NCBI GenBank assembly: GCA_036388475.1
Contig: DASVRT010000038.1
Location: forward strand, 15,405-79,404
Direction: 5' to 3'
Source of the DNA: JALZHR01 sp036388475
GTDB lineage: Bacteria; Acidobacteriota; Blastocatellia; Pyrinomonadales; Pyrinomonadaceae
DNA length: 64,000 bases
Positions 51,933-60,736 of the stretch are shown here, in pieces. The translations under genes and the position numbers were made by a program. Each line of letters starts with the position of its first letter. The first letter of the stretch is position 1. The notes below the pieces were generated by a model. That model saw only the letters and a list, made by a program, of their open reading frames with translations. It ran no database searches and was not told the origin of the DNA.

Positions 51933-52751
51933 ATGAAAGAACAGCTTATCCAGATTATTGTCGAGCGATTGACGCGCGATGAAGAAAAACTGCGCGCGGA
52001 TTTTAACGCCGACAAAGGCGTCCGAACGAAATTCGCCGCGATTGACAATCTTTTTCCCGAAAGCGTGGCGCGGCAAATTTACGAAGCTTATCCGCCGCTC
52101 GAAGAAATGCGGCTTTTAGACAGTTTTCGCGAGAAAAAATACACTTCGAAATCGCTGGATAAATTTAATCCGCTGATTTCCGACGCGACTTTTGCGTTTC
52201 AGGATAAAAGAGTGATTGACATCGTGGCGCGAATTACGGGAATCGAAGACGCCGTCGGCGACCCGCATCTTTACGCGGGCGGCATCAGCGCGATGGCGGG
52301 CGGGCATTTTCTGAACCCGCACATCGACAATTCGCACGACCACGAGCAGAAAAATTATCGCGTGCTGAACTTGCTTTATTATTGCTCGCCGGACTGGAAA
52401 ACGGAAAACGGCGGCAATCTCGAATTGTGGAACGACGACGTGACCGAAGCGGTCGAGATTCCGAGCTTTTTCAATCGCCTGGTTTTGATGGCGACCAACG
52501 AAAAATCCTGGCATTCGGTCAATGAAGTAAAAACTGACGGAAGGCGCTGCTGCGTTTCCAATTATTACTTTTCGCCGCATTCGCCGAACGGTTACGAAAC
52601 GACGCACGTCACGTTTTTCAAAGCGCGCCCCGAACAAAAACTGCGCAGAATCGTGACGACCGCCGACGGCTATCTGCGCACCGCTTTGCGAAAAGTCGTC
52701 AAACAAGGCTTGGCGAAAAAGGATTTATACGAGGGCGAGAAAGAGAAATAG
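51933..52751 (+). CDS. 2OG-Fe(II) oxygenase superfamily protein (paralogue)
   Basis: About 272 aa from the ATG at 51933 (a TTG at 51921 adds four residues). The iron His-x-Asp is in GGHFLNPHIDNSHDHEQ, and the distal His is in EKSWHSVNEV, with Arg-Arg after it in TDGRRCCVSNYYFSP. YRVLNLLYYCSPDW and GGNLELWNDD are the core strands. It has the same layout as 6440-7288 but is clearly diverged. It sits head-on between the DUF1800 and DUF1501 genes. The substrate is unknown. Confidence 0.75.
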   Translation: MKEQLIQIIVERLTRDEEKLRADFNADKGVRTKFAAIDNLFPESVARQIYEAYPPLEEMRLLDSFREKKYTSKSLDKFNPLISDATFAFQDKRVIDIVARITGIEDAVGDPHLYAGGISAMAGGHFLNPHIDNSHDHEQKNYRVLNLLYYCSPDWKTENGGNLELWNDDVTEAVEIPSFFNRLVLMATNEKSWHSVNEVKTDGRRCCVSNYYFSPHSPNGYETTHVTFFKARPEQKLRRIVTTADGYLRTALRKVVKQGLAKKDLYEGEKEK

Positions 52752-52773
52752 CCGCGAAAAGTCGCCGGAAATT

Positions 52774-52903
52774 TTGCCCGCGAATAAACGCGAAAAGCCG
52801 CGAAATAAGAATTAAGAAAATCAGCCGCGAATAACAGGAATTAATTATTTCTTTCATTCCTGTTATTCGCGGCTGATTTTCTTTGGCGTTTATTCGCGGG
52901 CAA
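52774..52903. terminator. Two-tier perfect palindrome between convergent genes
   Basis: Outer arms of 18 bp (TTGCCCGCGAATAAACGC at 52774-52791, and its reverse complement at 52886-52903) enclose inner arms of 28 bp (52814-52841 and 52856-52883, beginning AAGAAAATCAGCCGCG). The loop is 14 bp. It lies 22 bp after one gene and 5 bp before the other, so it may terminate both or form a cruciform. Confidence 0.85.
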
Positions 52904-52908
52904 TTCTT

Positions 52909-54924
52909 TTATTGTCTTTGAAACTCAGGCGAGCCGAGAATCAAGCCGACGACCTTAAAAACTTCGACGTTTCCGCTCGGTTGCAGCAGTCGCGCCTGCC
53001 CGCCCTGCCCGCGTCTGCCCTGACCGCCGCCGGCAATCATCGAGTCGTCCGTTTCGTCTTTGACTTCAGCGATTTTCGGTTCGACCAAAGGTTTTTCGAG
53101 CTGTTTCAAAAGCATCGTTTTGGTTGCCGCCGAAACTTCGCCTTCCAGAATTTCGGCGATTGCTTTGTCGAGAATTTCCGGTTTCGTTTTCGCCTCGAAT
53201 TTCTTTAAATCGACGCGCGTCTGCGGAATCCGGTTGGAGACAAGCGCGACGGCAAAATTCATTCTTTCCAAAAGCGCGCCCGTGTTGACCCAATCTTCCG
53301 CCGTGTCCGGATAGCCGGTCGGCGCTTGATAGCCGTAAGGAATTTCGCCCATTTTGTTTATCAGAGCCAGCAGCGCCGGGCTGGAATTCGTGTCCGCGCC
53401 GACGGCGCGAAGCGCGCTGATTGCCAGCTCGAACGGCGTTTTGATTTTCGCGCGATAATTTTCCGGCGCGAAAAATTCCCGGTCGTTGAAAAGGGCGCGA
53501 AGCGTGGTTTTGATGTCGCCTTCCGATTTTTGGAAAGCCTGCGCGACGCGATTGACTAAAGCTTCGCTCGGTTTGTCGGAAACGAATTTGACGGCTAATT
53601 TGCGGGCGATAAACTTCGCCGTCGAAGGATGTTTGACGAGAATCTCGATCACCTTCAAACCGTCTTTCATTCCGCCTTCGTTCACTTTCTGACCGAGCAC
53701 GTTTTTCTCGCCCTTTTCGTGCCAGCGGTCGTTGAAATAAAACTCGCCGCTTTCGATGTCTTCGGGCACGCCCGCCATTTTTTGCAGGCGGTCGAGCGCG
53801 CCGCTTTCGCGGTCGTTAATCATATTGGCGGCGGCGCGGCGATAACCGCGCGGGTCGGCAATCGTCCAGCCGGTAAAGGCTTTCGCCACTTCGACGATGT
53901 CTTTCTGCGTGTAGCCGCCTTCGACACCGAGCGTGTGCAGCTCCATCAGTTCGCGCGCGTAATTTTCGTTGATGCCGCGCTGCCGGCGGTTGTTCATCAT
54001 TTGCTTGGCGCGTTCAAAGCGCTGGTCGATTTGCGCGTCGGTTAAGCCGCGCTCGCGCAATCTTTCGCGCTGGCGCTCGTTTAGCTGACCGTTTCGCACG
54101 GCGCGCTGCAAAACGCCGCCCGCGGCGCGATTGTTTCCGGCTTGCGCGTTCGGCGAGACGGATTGAAAATTGTCGAGGTAAAAAAGCATCGCCGGATGCT
54201 GCGCCGTGCCCGCGAGCAAATCTTTAAAACTGCCCAGAGCGTTTTTGCGAATCACGTCGCGTTCATACGACGGAATGTACCAGCGCACGGCGGCTTTGCC
54301 CGAAAAGACGTTGAAATGATTTGCCCAGAAATCCGTCATCACTTCCTGCAACTGGCGCTCGGAATAAACGCCGCGCAGAACGCGCGCGGAAATCTGCTGC
54401 TGCATAATCTGGTTTGCCGGTCGCAAATCGTATTGCTCGTAGAGCCCGCGCAGCTTTTCCTGTCGCGCCTTGCGGTCGGCTTCGGTCATTTCCATCGGCG
54501 GCTGCGGCTGGTCGGCGCTCGGCATTTGATTGTTCTGCGCCTGATTCTGCGCGTTGTTGCGCCGCCCGCCTTCCAGCATTCGCAGCAAAGCGTTTCCGTT
54601 CGGATATTTGGCGAAAATCCGGGCGGTCGTCATATCGAGAATTTCAAATCTTTTCAGTTTCGCTTCGACCGCCGCATCGTTAATCGTCGCCGGATTCAAT
54701 TGCTGCTCGATGTATTTCTGCAAACCTATGGACTTCACTTTTTCGACATCGCCGGGACGCGCGCCGAAACCGAGACGGTTTAGAACGTGCAGAATTTTCT
54801 GGTCTTCGGTCAATGCCTTGCGCTTTTCTTTCGTGTCGCCGCCGACCGCGAAAACGGGAACTGCCAGCGCCAGAAGAAGCACGAGCGAAATGAATCTGTA
54901 AAATAAGGAGAAGTTTCGTTTCAT
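52909..54924 (-). CDS. DUF1800 secreted protein
   Basis: About 671 aa from the ATG at 54924, followed by a signal peptide (FYRFISLVLLLALAVPVFA). KILHVLNRLGFGARPGDVEK is the DUF1800 start. A Gln/Asn/Pro-rich insert lies near residues 130-150. FWANHFNVF, YERDVIRKNALGSFKDLLAG, INENYARELMELHTLGVEGG, YTQKDIVEVAKAFTGW and NTGALLERMNF are family motifs. The C-terminus has a short Gly/Gln/Arg stretch. It is normally partnered with DUF1501. The pair may act together in the envelope, with function unknown. Confidence 0.88.
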   Translation of the reverse strand: MKRNFSLFYRFISLVLLLALAVPVFAVGGDTKEKRKALTEDQKILHVLNRLGFGARPGDVEKVKSIGLQKYIEQQLNPATINDAAVEAKLKRFEILDMTTARIFAKYPNGNALLRMLEGGRRNNAQNQAQNNQMPSADQPQPPMEMTEADRKARQEKLRGLYEQYDLRPANQIMQQQISARVLRGVYSERQLQEVMTDFWANHFNVFSGKAAVRWYIPSYERDVIRKNALGSFKDLLAGTAQHPAMLFYLDNFQSVSPNAQAGNNRAAGGVLQRAVRNGQLNERQRERLRERGLTDAQIDQRFERAKQMMNNRRQRGINENYARELMELHTLGVEGGYTQKDIVEVAKAFTGWTIADPRGYRRAAANMINDRESGALDRLQKMAGVPEDIESGEFYFNDRWHEKGEKNVLGQKVNEGGMKDGLKVIEILVKHPSTAKFIARKLAVKFVSDKPSEALVNRVAQAFQKSEGDIKTTLRALFNDREFFAPENYRAKIKTPFELAISALRAVGADTNSSPALLALINKMGEIPYGYQAPTGYPDTAEDWVNTGALLERMNFAVALVSNRIPQTRVDLKKFEAKTKPEILDKAIAEILEGEVSAATKTMLLKQLEKPLVEPKIAEVKDETDDSMIAGGGQGRRGQGGQARLLQPSGNVEVFKVVGLILGSPEFQRQ

Positions 54925-55165
54925 TATTTTTAGCCTCAAAAACTTTTTATGATTGCGCGGGCTGATTAAGCCTTATCTGAAAGTTTAGATGCGATTCGAT
55001 ACGTAAAAGCCGAAGAAATTTCAAAGGCGGAAACGGGCGCGCTTCCGCCTCGATATGTTTTGAAAGCAACGAACCGCGAACTTTATCTCATCTTAAAAAT
55101 CGTATTTTTCCAAACTTTAAGCTAATATTAAAACGATTTCCATACTGTCCGAGGAATTAAACATA

Positions 55166-55702
55166 ATGAAACGCATTTTTTCTACTTTCGTATTTTCCGC
55201 CGCTTTCGGTGTCTTTTTCGCCTTGTCCGCTTTCGGGCAAAATCTGACTTTCAGCGACTTGAACGCCGCTTACACCTTCGATTTGCCCGAAGCGACGTGG
55301 AAACAGACCGTCAAACCGAACGCCGGAAGCGCAGCGGTCGAATACGTCTACGGCGACCGCCGCGACGGTCATCTCGAAGTTCGCAAAATCACGATTACGG
55401 CGGGCGAGCTTTTATCCGACGTTATTTTGCGCGAGCAGGAACAGAAGCTGCAATTTCTGCCCGGCTACGTCTCCGGAAAAGAAGAAAATTTTGCCGGCGC
55501 GCTGAAAGGCAAGGTTTTTAATTTTGAATACGTGCGTTCGGGCAGAAACATCAGCGGCAGATATTATTTTCTCAAATCCGACGACACGACCGTTTACATC
55601 GTCCGCTTTACGGGCGAGCGCGATAAACTGAAAGCCATCCGCAACCAGACCGATTCGATTGCCCGAACTTTTAAGCTGAAAACCGTCGAGAAAGCAAATT
55701 AG
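55166..55702 (+). CDS. Secreted protein of unknown function
   Basis: 178 aa with a signal peptide (MKRIFSTFVFSAAFGVFFALSAFG). The mature part resembles a PsbP/DcrB-like alpha-beta fold: AYTFDLPEATWKQTVKPNAG, then RRDGHLEVRKITITAGELLS and GRYYFLKSDDTTVYIVRFTG. No firm family. CGAGGAATTAAACATA precedes the ATG. It stands alone between the DUF1800 and larA-like genes. Confidence 0.6.
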   Translation: MKRIFSTFVFSAAFGVFFALSAFGQNLTFSDLNAAYTFDLPEATWKQTVKPNAGSAAVEYVYGDRRDGHLEVRKITITAGELLSDVILREQEQKLQFLPGYVSGKEENFAGALKGKVFNFEYVRSGRNISGRYYFLKSDDTTVYIVRFTGERDKLKAIRNQTDSIARTFKLKTVEKAN

Positions 55703-55741
55703 TCAATTCAAATACATTGATTCCGCGAGTTGATTGAGGCA

Positions 55742-56998
55742 TTAGAGTTTAATCAAAAGCTTTGTCCCGGAAGGCAGGATGTAGCCTTTCGCGCTTTCGT
55801 CGCTTCCCGACAAAATTTCGTCTAAAGAACGCGCCTTTTGAAGTCTCATCGGGCGCGTTTCGTTTTCTGATAAAGACGTGATGATTTGAATATTAAATCT
55901 TTCCGCTTTTCGCAGCAAACTCCAAGCCGTCTGCCCGTTGACCTGATAGGCGGCGCACAATTTTTCGGCTAAATTTTCGGCGCTTTCCGCTTCAAACCAG
56001 TTTAAGAAATCTTTTTTGCCGAGACCGTCGGCGCATTCCGCCAGAAAGATAATCGTGCCGCCGTCGGCGCAAGCCTTCGCAGCGGTTTCTAAAGCTTTGT
56101 GTGCCTGAATCAGGTTGATGTCATACGGAAAGCCGCCGCCGGAAACGATGACAAGCTCGCGCTTTTCGGTGATTTCAATCGTGTTTTGCGAGGCGTAAAC
56201 CGCGCAGGCTTTTTCGTGCGCCGCGCGCCAGCCGCCGCAGAATAAATCGACCGCTTCGCCTTTATCGTTGACGAAAGCGTTAATCGAAAACGACGGATTT
56301 ATCTTTTCGACGATTTCCGTAAACGCTTCGTGGACAGCGTTTCCCTGTAAAAGTCCCGCGCCGACGCCCACGCGCCGCGATTTTGTTTCGCAGTCGAAGG
56401 CGAGCCGGTGCGTTTCGCTGATTGTCCGCGAAGAAGCCAAGCCCGGACAGACGAGCTTTCGCCCGCCCGTAAATCCGGCGAAATAATGAAACGTGATGCC
56501 GCCGACGATAATCACGTGGTCGTGTTCTTTCAGAGCGCGATTCAGCTCGATTGGAATTCCGGCGGCGGTTTCGCCGAGCTTGAGAAGCTGAACCAAATCC
56601 CGCGCGCCGTGGTCGAGCGTTTTAATTCTCTGCGCGATAAACGGCGTCAGGATTTCCCGCTTTTCTTCTTCCGTCACCGGGCGATGAATGCCCGTCGCAA
56701 AAATGATGCGGATGTCGTGCGCGGGCGTGCCGTTGGCAATCAGGCGTCGGACGAGCAGATTTACAATCTGACCGCTCGCCGTCCGGCGCGTCGCGTCCGG
56801 GACGACGATTAAAACCGTCTCGCCGGCGTTAATGATTTCTTCCAGAGGCTTCGAATCAATCGGATTATCAAATTTATCGCCGATTTCCGCATCGCCGAGC
56901 GGCGCGTTCCGTCCTTCGTTTCCTAAAACCTGAAAGCGTGTTTCGTCATAATCGAACGGAATGTGCGTTTTACCGTAAAGAAGCTGGATATTCGGCAT
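55742..56998 (-). CDS. larA: Lactate racemase-family (LarA) protein
   Basis: 418 aa. LarA uses a nickel-pincer cofactor to racemise lactate; homologues act on other 2-hydroxyacids. VLIVVPDATRRTASGQIVNL, IRIIFATGIHRPVTEEEKRE, DHVIIVGGITFHYFAGFTGG, RKLVCPGLASSRTISETHRL and LVIVSGGGFPYDINLIQAHK are LarA-family motifs with the expected Lys and His residues. The cofactor genes larB, larC and larE are not in the window, so the substrate and nickel-cofactor supply are open questions. Confidence 0.8.
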   Translation of the reverse strand: MPNIQLLYGKTHIPFDYDETRFQVLGNEGRNAPLGDAEIGDKFDNPIDSKPLEEIINAGETVLIVVPDATRRTASGQIVNLLVRRLIANGTPAHDIRIIFATGIHRPVTEEEKREILTPFIAQRIKTLDHGARDLVQLLKLGETAAGIPIELNRALKEHDHVIIVGGITFHYFAGFTGGRKLVCPGLASSRTISETHRLAFDCETKSRRVGVGAGLLQGNAVHEAFTEIVEKINPSFSINAFVNDKGEAVDLFCGGWRAAHEKACAVYASQNTIEITEKRELVIVSGGGFPYDINLIQAHKALETAAKACADGGTIIFLAECADGLGKKDFLNWFEAESAENLAEKLCAAYQVNGQTAWSLLRKAERFNIQIITSLSENETRPMRLQKARSLDEILSGSDESAKGYILPSGTKLLIKL

Positions 56999-57024
56999 AA
57001 GAAGTCGATTTATCTAAGGAGGAA

Positions 57025-57297
57025 ATCGCAAATTCAGCCTGGGAAATCGTAATTTCCTTCGAAGGAAGCGTAATTCCCCTAAAGGTACGCTTGATTCCCT
57101 CAAGGGAAACTACGATTTCCCTTGAGGTTTTTTCGATTCCCTTCGAGGGAATAACGATTTCCCTAAAGGTATTGGCAATTCCCCTTGAGGGAATCGCGCG
57201 TCTCTCGAAGGGAATCGAGCATACCCTTTAGGGAATTACGCATTTCCTTTCATAATTCGGAGATTTCCGTTGGTCATTTACAAATTTCCGTTTGTCA
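57025..57297. repeat. Degenerate 21-bp tandem array, 13 units
   Basis: Thirteen 21-bp units phased at 57025, 57046, 57067 and so on. Most have the form ATNNCGATTCCCTNNAGGGA, so each unit is itself partly palindromic (TTCCC...GGGAA). Examples are ATAACGATTTCCCTAAAGGTA and ATCGAGCATACCCTTTAGGGA. The last three units lose the GGGA half. The spacing never slips. It fills most of the 343-bp gap between larA and the CDF gene, and its sequence is unrelated to the array at 14020-14292. Confidence 0.9.
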
Positions 57298-57341
57298 CCG
57301 CCGTAACCGAACGGTGGATTTATTGTTCTAAACGCTTAATT

Positions 57342-58304
57342 CTAATTACTTGCGGTTTTCATTCTGACATTCGACTCGAAACATTTCGCGCCCGTGTCGC
57401 AGAAGTGAACGTCTTCGTCTTCGAAATCGGGCGTTTCCATCTGAATCGTCAGGTGGTCGATGCCGAATTTATCGTGCAGGCGCTGGCGCAGATTTTTCAA
57501 AAGCTCCGCCTGGACGATTCCCTCGTCGTGACTGACGTGAGCCGAAAGCGCTTCGAGCCCCGAAGTAATCGTCCAGATATGTAAATCGTGAATGCCGTTG
57601 ACGCCTTCGGTTTCGAGAATCGCATCTTCGACCGCCGCCAGATTTATGTGCGCCGGCGTGCCTTCCAAAAGCACGTTGACCGATTCGCGTATCAGGTTCC
57701 ACGCGCTGAAAACGATAATCAAACTTATCAAAGCGCTGCACAGGGCATCCGCCCAGAGCCAGCCGAAAGCGATAATCAAAACACCGGCGGCAATCGCCGT
57801 GACCGAGCCCAGAGCGTCGCCGACGACGTGCAGCCACGCGCCGCGCATATTTAAATCGTGCCGGTGGTCGCCGTGTAAAATATAAGCGCAGACGATATTA
57901 ACCAAAAGACCGCCGGCGGCGATTAAAGCCAGCGACCCGCCTTTGATTTCGGGCGGCGCGCTCCATCGTTCATAAGCTTCGTAAATAACGAACAGCGAAA
58001 TCAGCACGAGCGCCACGCCGTTAACGAAAGCGGCGAGAATTTCCAGGCGATAATAACCGAAAGTTTTTTTGGCGGTGGCGGGACGCGAAGCGAACCAAAT
58101 CGCCGCCAGCGTCAGGCTCAGCGCGGCAACATCCGTCAGCATATGCCCGGCGTCGGCAAGCAGCGCCAGCGAGTTGACCAGCCAGCCGCCGACCGCTTCC
58201 GCCAGCATATACGCAAACGTCAAACCGAGCGCTATTTTCAGGCGCGTCAGTTTGCCCGCGCCGCGTCGTTCGTGTTCGTGATGATGTCCGTGGTGTGCGC
58301 CGAT
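57342..58304 (-). CDS. Cation diffusion facilitator (CzcD-like) with no standard start codon
   Basis: Up to about 320 aa if translation starts at 58304. The TTG at 58223, the first ATG/GTG/TTG in frame, would cut into the first membrane helix (LKIALGLTFAYMLAEAVGGW). Upstream the frame continues with a typical His-rich N-terminus (GAHHGHHHEHERRG) back to an AAGAGGAAG ribosome binding site followed by ATC at 58304. Transmembrane helices are LALLADAGHMLTDVAALSL (metal His-Asp), VNGVALVLISLFVIYEA and LGSVTAIAAGVLIIAFGW (HVVGDALG). The C-terminal cytoplasmic domain includes NGIHDLHIWTITSGLEALSAH. It exports zinc or a similar divalent ion. Confidence 0.8.
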   Translation of the reverse strand: MGAHHGHHHEHERRGAGKLTRLKIALGLTFAYMLAEAVGGWLVNSLALLADAGHMLTDVAALSLTLAAIWFASRPATAKKTFGYYRLEILAAFVNGVALVLISLFVIYEAYERWSAPPEIKGGSLALIAAGGLLVNIVCAYILHGDHRHDLNMRGAWLHVVGDALGSVTAIAAGVLIIAFGWLWADALCSALISLIIVFSAWNLIRESVNVLLEGTPAHINLAAVEDAILETEGVNGIHDLHIWTITSGLEALSAHVSHDEGIVQAELLKNLRQRLHDKFGIDHLTIQMETPDFEDEDVHFCDTGAKCFESNVRMKTASN

Positions 58305-58324
58305 ATTCTTCCTCTTTAAAACGA

Positions 58325-58394
58325 TAAACGCGGAACTATGAATAATGAATTCGTTTTTTACTTTATCGTTTCGCGTTCATCGTTCATCATTTCC
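58325..58394. repeat. Inverted repeat with CGTTCAT words
   Basis: ACGATAAACGCGGAACTATG near 58321-58340 is partly complementary to CGTTTCGCGTTCATCGTTCATCA at 58367-58389. CGTTCAT occurs twice in tandem. The same words are at 11195-11215. It covers the gap between the CDF and FecR genes. Confidence 0.5.
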
Positions 58395-59633
58395 CTAATA
58401 TTGCCGCAAAATCTTTGCCGAAGCGAGCGACAGGACGAACCGTCGGCGATTGCCGTGCTCGTCGCTGATTTCAATCGTTACTTCCGAAGACGGCGCGGAA
58501 ATCTGTAAAACGAAACTGCCGTCGCCGGTCGCAAACGTTTCGCGTCCCAGAATCCGCACGGTCGCGCCCGGCTGGGTTTTCCCGTTGACGCGATAAACGC
58601 GCCCGCCTAAGTTTTCCACCTGCCAATCCGTGGCGTTGATAACGTCGCCTTCCTCGCGTTTCAGAACCGTAAACCGCCACGGCTCGCTCCATTCGCTCGC
58701 CTGACCGGAAGCGGCGGTCGCGCGGATTCGCCAGTAATAAGTTCCCGGCGCGACGTTTGCCAGCAGCAGGCTCGGCGCAACCAGCGCGTCCGCTTCCTTG
58801 ACCATTCCGTCGGCGACGAAAAACGGCGAGGTCGAAACCTGCAAGTGATACGAACCGGCAGCGCCTTCGGTTTTCTGCCAGCGAAACGTCACGTCCGCCG
58901 TGCCGCTCGAAGACGTTAAAATTTGTTCAAGCGCGGGCGGCGCAATCAGCTTCGGCGCGTCCAGCAGTTTTTCCTTCGGCGAAAGCCTGCCGTTATTGAC
59001 CGCCGCGAACTCGTTATCTTTGATGACGATTTTCTCGCCGCCGATGTTCGTTTCGATACTGCCGCGACTGATGCGGATTTCGCCGCCGTTGGTTTTCTGG
59101 TTGATGTTAAAACTGGCGTCGGTTTGCGAAGACAGGCGGTTTTCCGATTCCTTGATTTCGACGATGTTCTGCGAGGCTTCCGTCTGGTCTTCGGTTTTGA
59201 CGTTGATTTGACCGTCGCCTAAAGAGACGCGCACGTCCGTGCCGCCGAAAATCGAAGTGCTGTTGCGAATGACGACCGTCGAATTCGGGCGAATCGAAAG
59301 CACCGCGCCGTCAATCATCCGAATCTGCGCTCTGCCGTCCGCCTGCGTCTGTATCGTGTCGCCCGCCAGCACGTAAGTTACTTTCGTTACTTTTTCGGTC
59401 TGCCGCGTCGCGGCGCGCGTAATTCTGACTTCGCCTTCGAAGGAAATCAGCCGCGCCGCGTCTTTCGGAATCTCCATATTGTCGGGGTCGGCAAACAGCC
59501 AGCCGCTTTTGACGACCCACCAGCCGCCGAGCGTCAGCAGACCGAGAAACACGAGTGTCCCAATCACGCCGTAAACGTGGCTTTTCTTGATGTTCCACCA
59601 ATCAACGTAAAATTTGCGATACTTCGGTTCCAT
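58395..59633 (-). CDS. FecR-domain protein with fibronectin-like module, single-pass membrane
   Basis: 412 aa. One membrane helix near residues 20-45 (VYGVIGTLVFLGLLTLGGWW) follows a basic N-terminus. The FecR domain (about 60-200) has ISFEGEVRITRAATRQTEKV, AGDTIQTQADGRAQIRMIDG and VLSIRPNSTVVI. A fibronectin III-like domain (about 235-345) has VTFRWQKTEGAAGSYHLQVS and YYWRIRATAASGQASEWSEP. A C-terminal beta module follows (YRVNGKTQPGATVRILGRET). FecR domains can sense or scaffold at the envelope, but no cognate sigma gene adjoins it. It starts 44 bp past the TerC stop. Confidence 0.8.
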   Translation of the reverse strand: MEPKYRKFYVDWWNIKKSHVYGVIGTLVFLGLLTLGGWWVVKSGWLFADPDNMEIPKDAARLISFEGEVRITRAATRQTEKVTKVTYVLAGDTIQTQADGRAQIRMIDGAVLSIRPNSTVVIRNSTSIFGGTDVRVSLGDGQINVKTEDQTEASQNIVEIKESENRLSSQTDASFNINQKTNGGEIRISRGSIETNIGGEKIVIKDNEFAAVNNGRLSPKEKLLDAPKLIAPPALEQILTSSSGTADVTFRWQKTEGAAGSYHLQVSTSPFFVADGMVKEADALVAPSLLLANVAPGTYYWRIRATAASGQASEWSEPWRFTVLKREEGDVINATDWQVENLGGRVYRVNGKTQPGATVRILGRETFATGDGSFVLQISAPSSEVTIEISDEHGNRRRFVLSLASAKILRQY

Positions 59634-59677
59634 TAAATCGGCTGCTTCTGCGGCGGCGGCTGGCTGTGCACCAAAGA

Positions 59678-60736
59678 CTATTCCGCGTCGTGGGTTGCGG
59701 CGGCGTTTTCCTTCGCCGGGAATATTAAAGATAAAATGATTGATAAAATCAATGCGCCGACGACTGTCGCCAGTGAAAGATTGATGACCGTCTGGTCAAA
59801 TTCGTGATTGAGAAAACGGTGTAAAAAGTTTGCGGAGGCGGAATGATTATCCTGCCCTAGAACCATTATCAAGCCTTCCGCCAAAAGAGGCAAGAGCATT
59901 TTTAAGCCGATAAAGCTCAGCACAAACGCCAGACCGAATTTCAAGAGGTGAAATTTTTCCGCCATATCCAGCAGCAGAAAGAAAAACGTGCGCAAACCGA
60001 GGATGGCGAAAATGTTCGACGTGTAGACGATAAATCTATCGGTAGTAATGCCGAAAATCGCCGGAATCGAATCGACGGCGAAAACCAAATCGACCACGTT
60101 AATCACGATTAAGACCAGCAGCAGCAGCGTTCCGGCGCGCTTGCCGTCTACGCTGACAAAAAATTTATCGCCGTCGTAATGCTTGGAAATACGAACGAAT
60201 CTGGTCGTAAACTTCACCACCGGATTTTCTTCCGGGTTGAAATCGTCGTCTTCTTTCAGCATCTTGATGCCGGTGTAAACCAGAAACGCGCCGAAAACAT
60301 ACAACAGCCAGTGAAACTTTTCGACCAGCTCCGCGCCCGCGAAAATCATCACCATTCTGAGCACGAGCGCCATAAAAATTCCCCAGAAAAGAACACGGTG
60401 CTGGTATTTTTTCGGCACTTTAAAATAATTAAAAATCAGCAGAAAGACGAAAAGATTATCGACCGACAGCGAAAGCTCGATTAAATAACCCGTAAAAAAT
60501 TCTTTGGTCTTGCTCAGCGCCAAATCGTGATTATTGAAATGGCTGCTCACCATCCAGTAAATAAAACCGTTAAAGAGAAGCGCGAGCGAAATCCAGACCG
60601 CGCTCCACGCAAAGGTTTCACGCCGCGTCGGCGCGTGCGCCCGGCGGTTGGCGATGCCCAAATCGACGGCGAGCGCCGCCAGCACGATAACGAAAAAAGA
60701 AATCCAAGCCCAAAGCGGGTATTCAAGAGTAGTCAT
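59678..60736 (-). CDS. TerC/Alx-family membrane protein
   Basis: 352 aa with about nine hydrophobic segments. The TerC fold is shown by ELSLSVDNLFVFLLIFNYFK (Asp in helix), KYQHRVLFWGIFMALVLRMV, VVDLVFAVDSIPAIFGITTD and FIVYTSNIFAILGLRTFFFL. Members such as Alx and TerC export manganese or relate to tellurite resistance. The two Asp-containing helices probably bind the metal. The upstream gap has no recognisable yybP-ykoY manganese riboswitch. It may be co-transcribed with the FecR gene 44 bp on. Confidence 0.88.
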   Translation of the reverse strand: MTTLEYPLWAWISFFVIVLAALAVDLGIANRRAHAPTRRETFAWSAVWISLALLFNGFIYWMVSSHFNNHDLALSKTKEFFTGYLIELSLSVDNLFVFLLIFNYFKVPKKYQHRVLFWGIFMALVLRMVMIFAGAELVEKFHWLLYVFGAFLVYTGIKMLKEDDDFNPEENPVVKFTTRFVRISKHYDGDKFFVSVDGKRAGTLLLLVLIVINVVDLVFAVDSIPAIFGITTDRFIVYTSNIFAILGLRTFFFLLLDMAEKFHLLKFGLAFVLSFIGLKMLLPLLAEGLIMVLGQDNHSASANFLHRFLNHEFDQTVINLSLATVVGALILSIILSLIFPAKENAAATHDAE

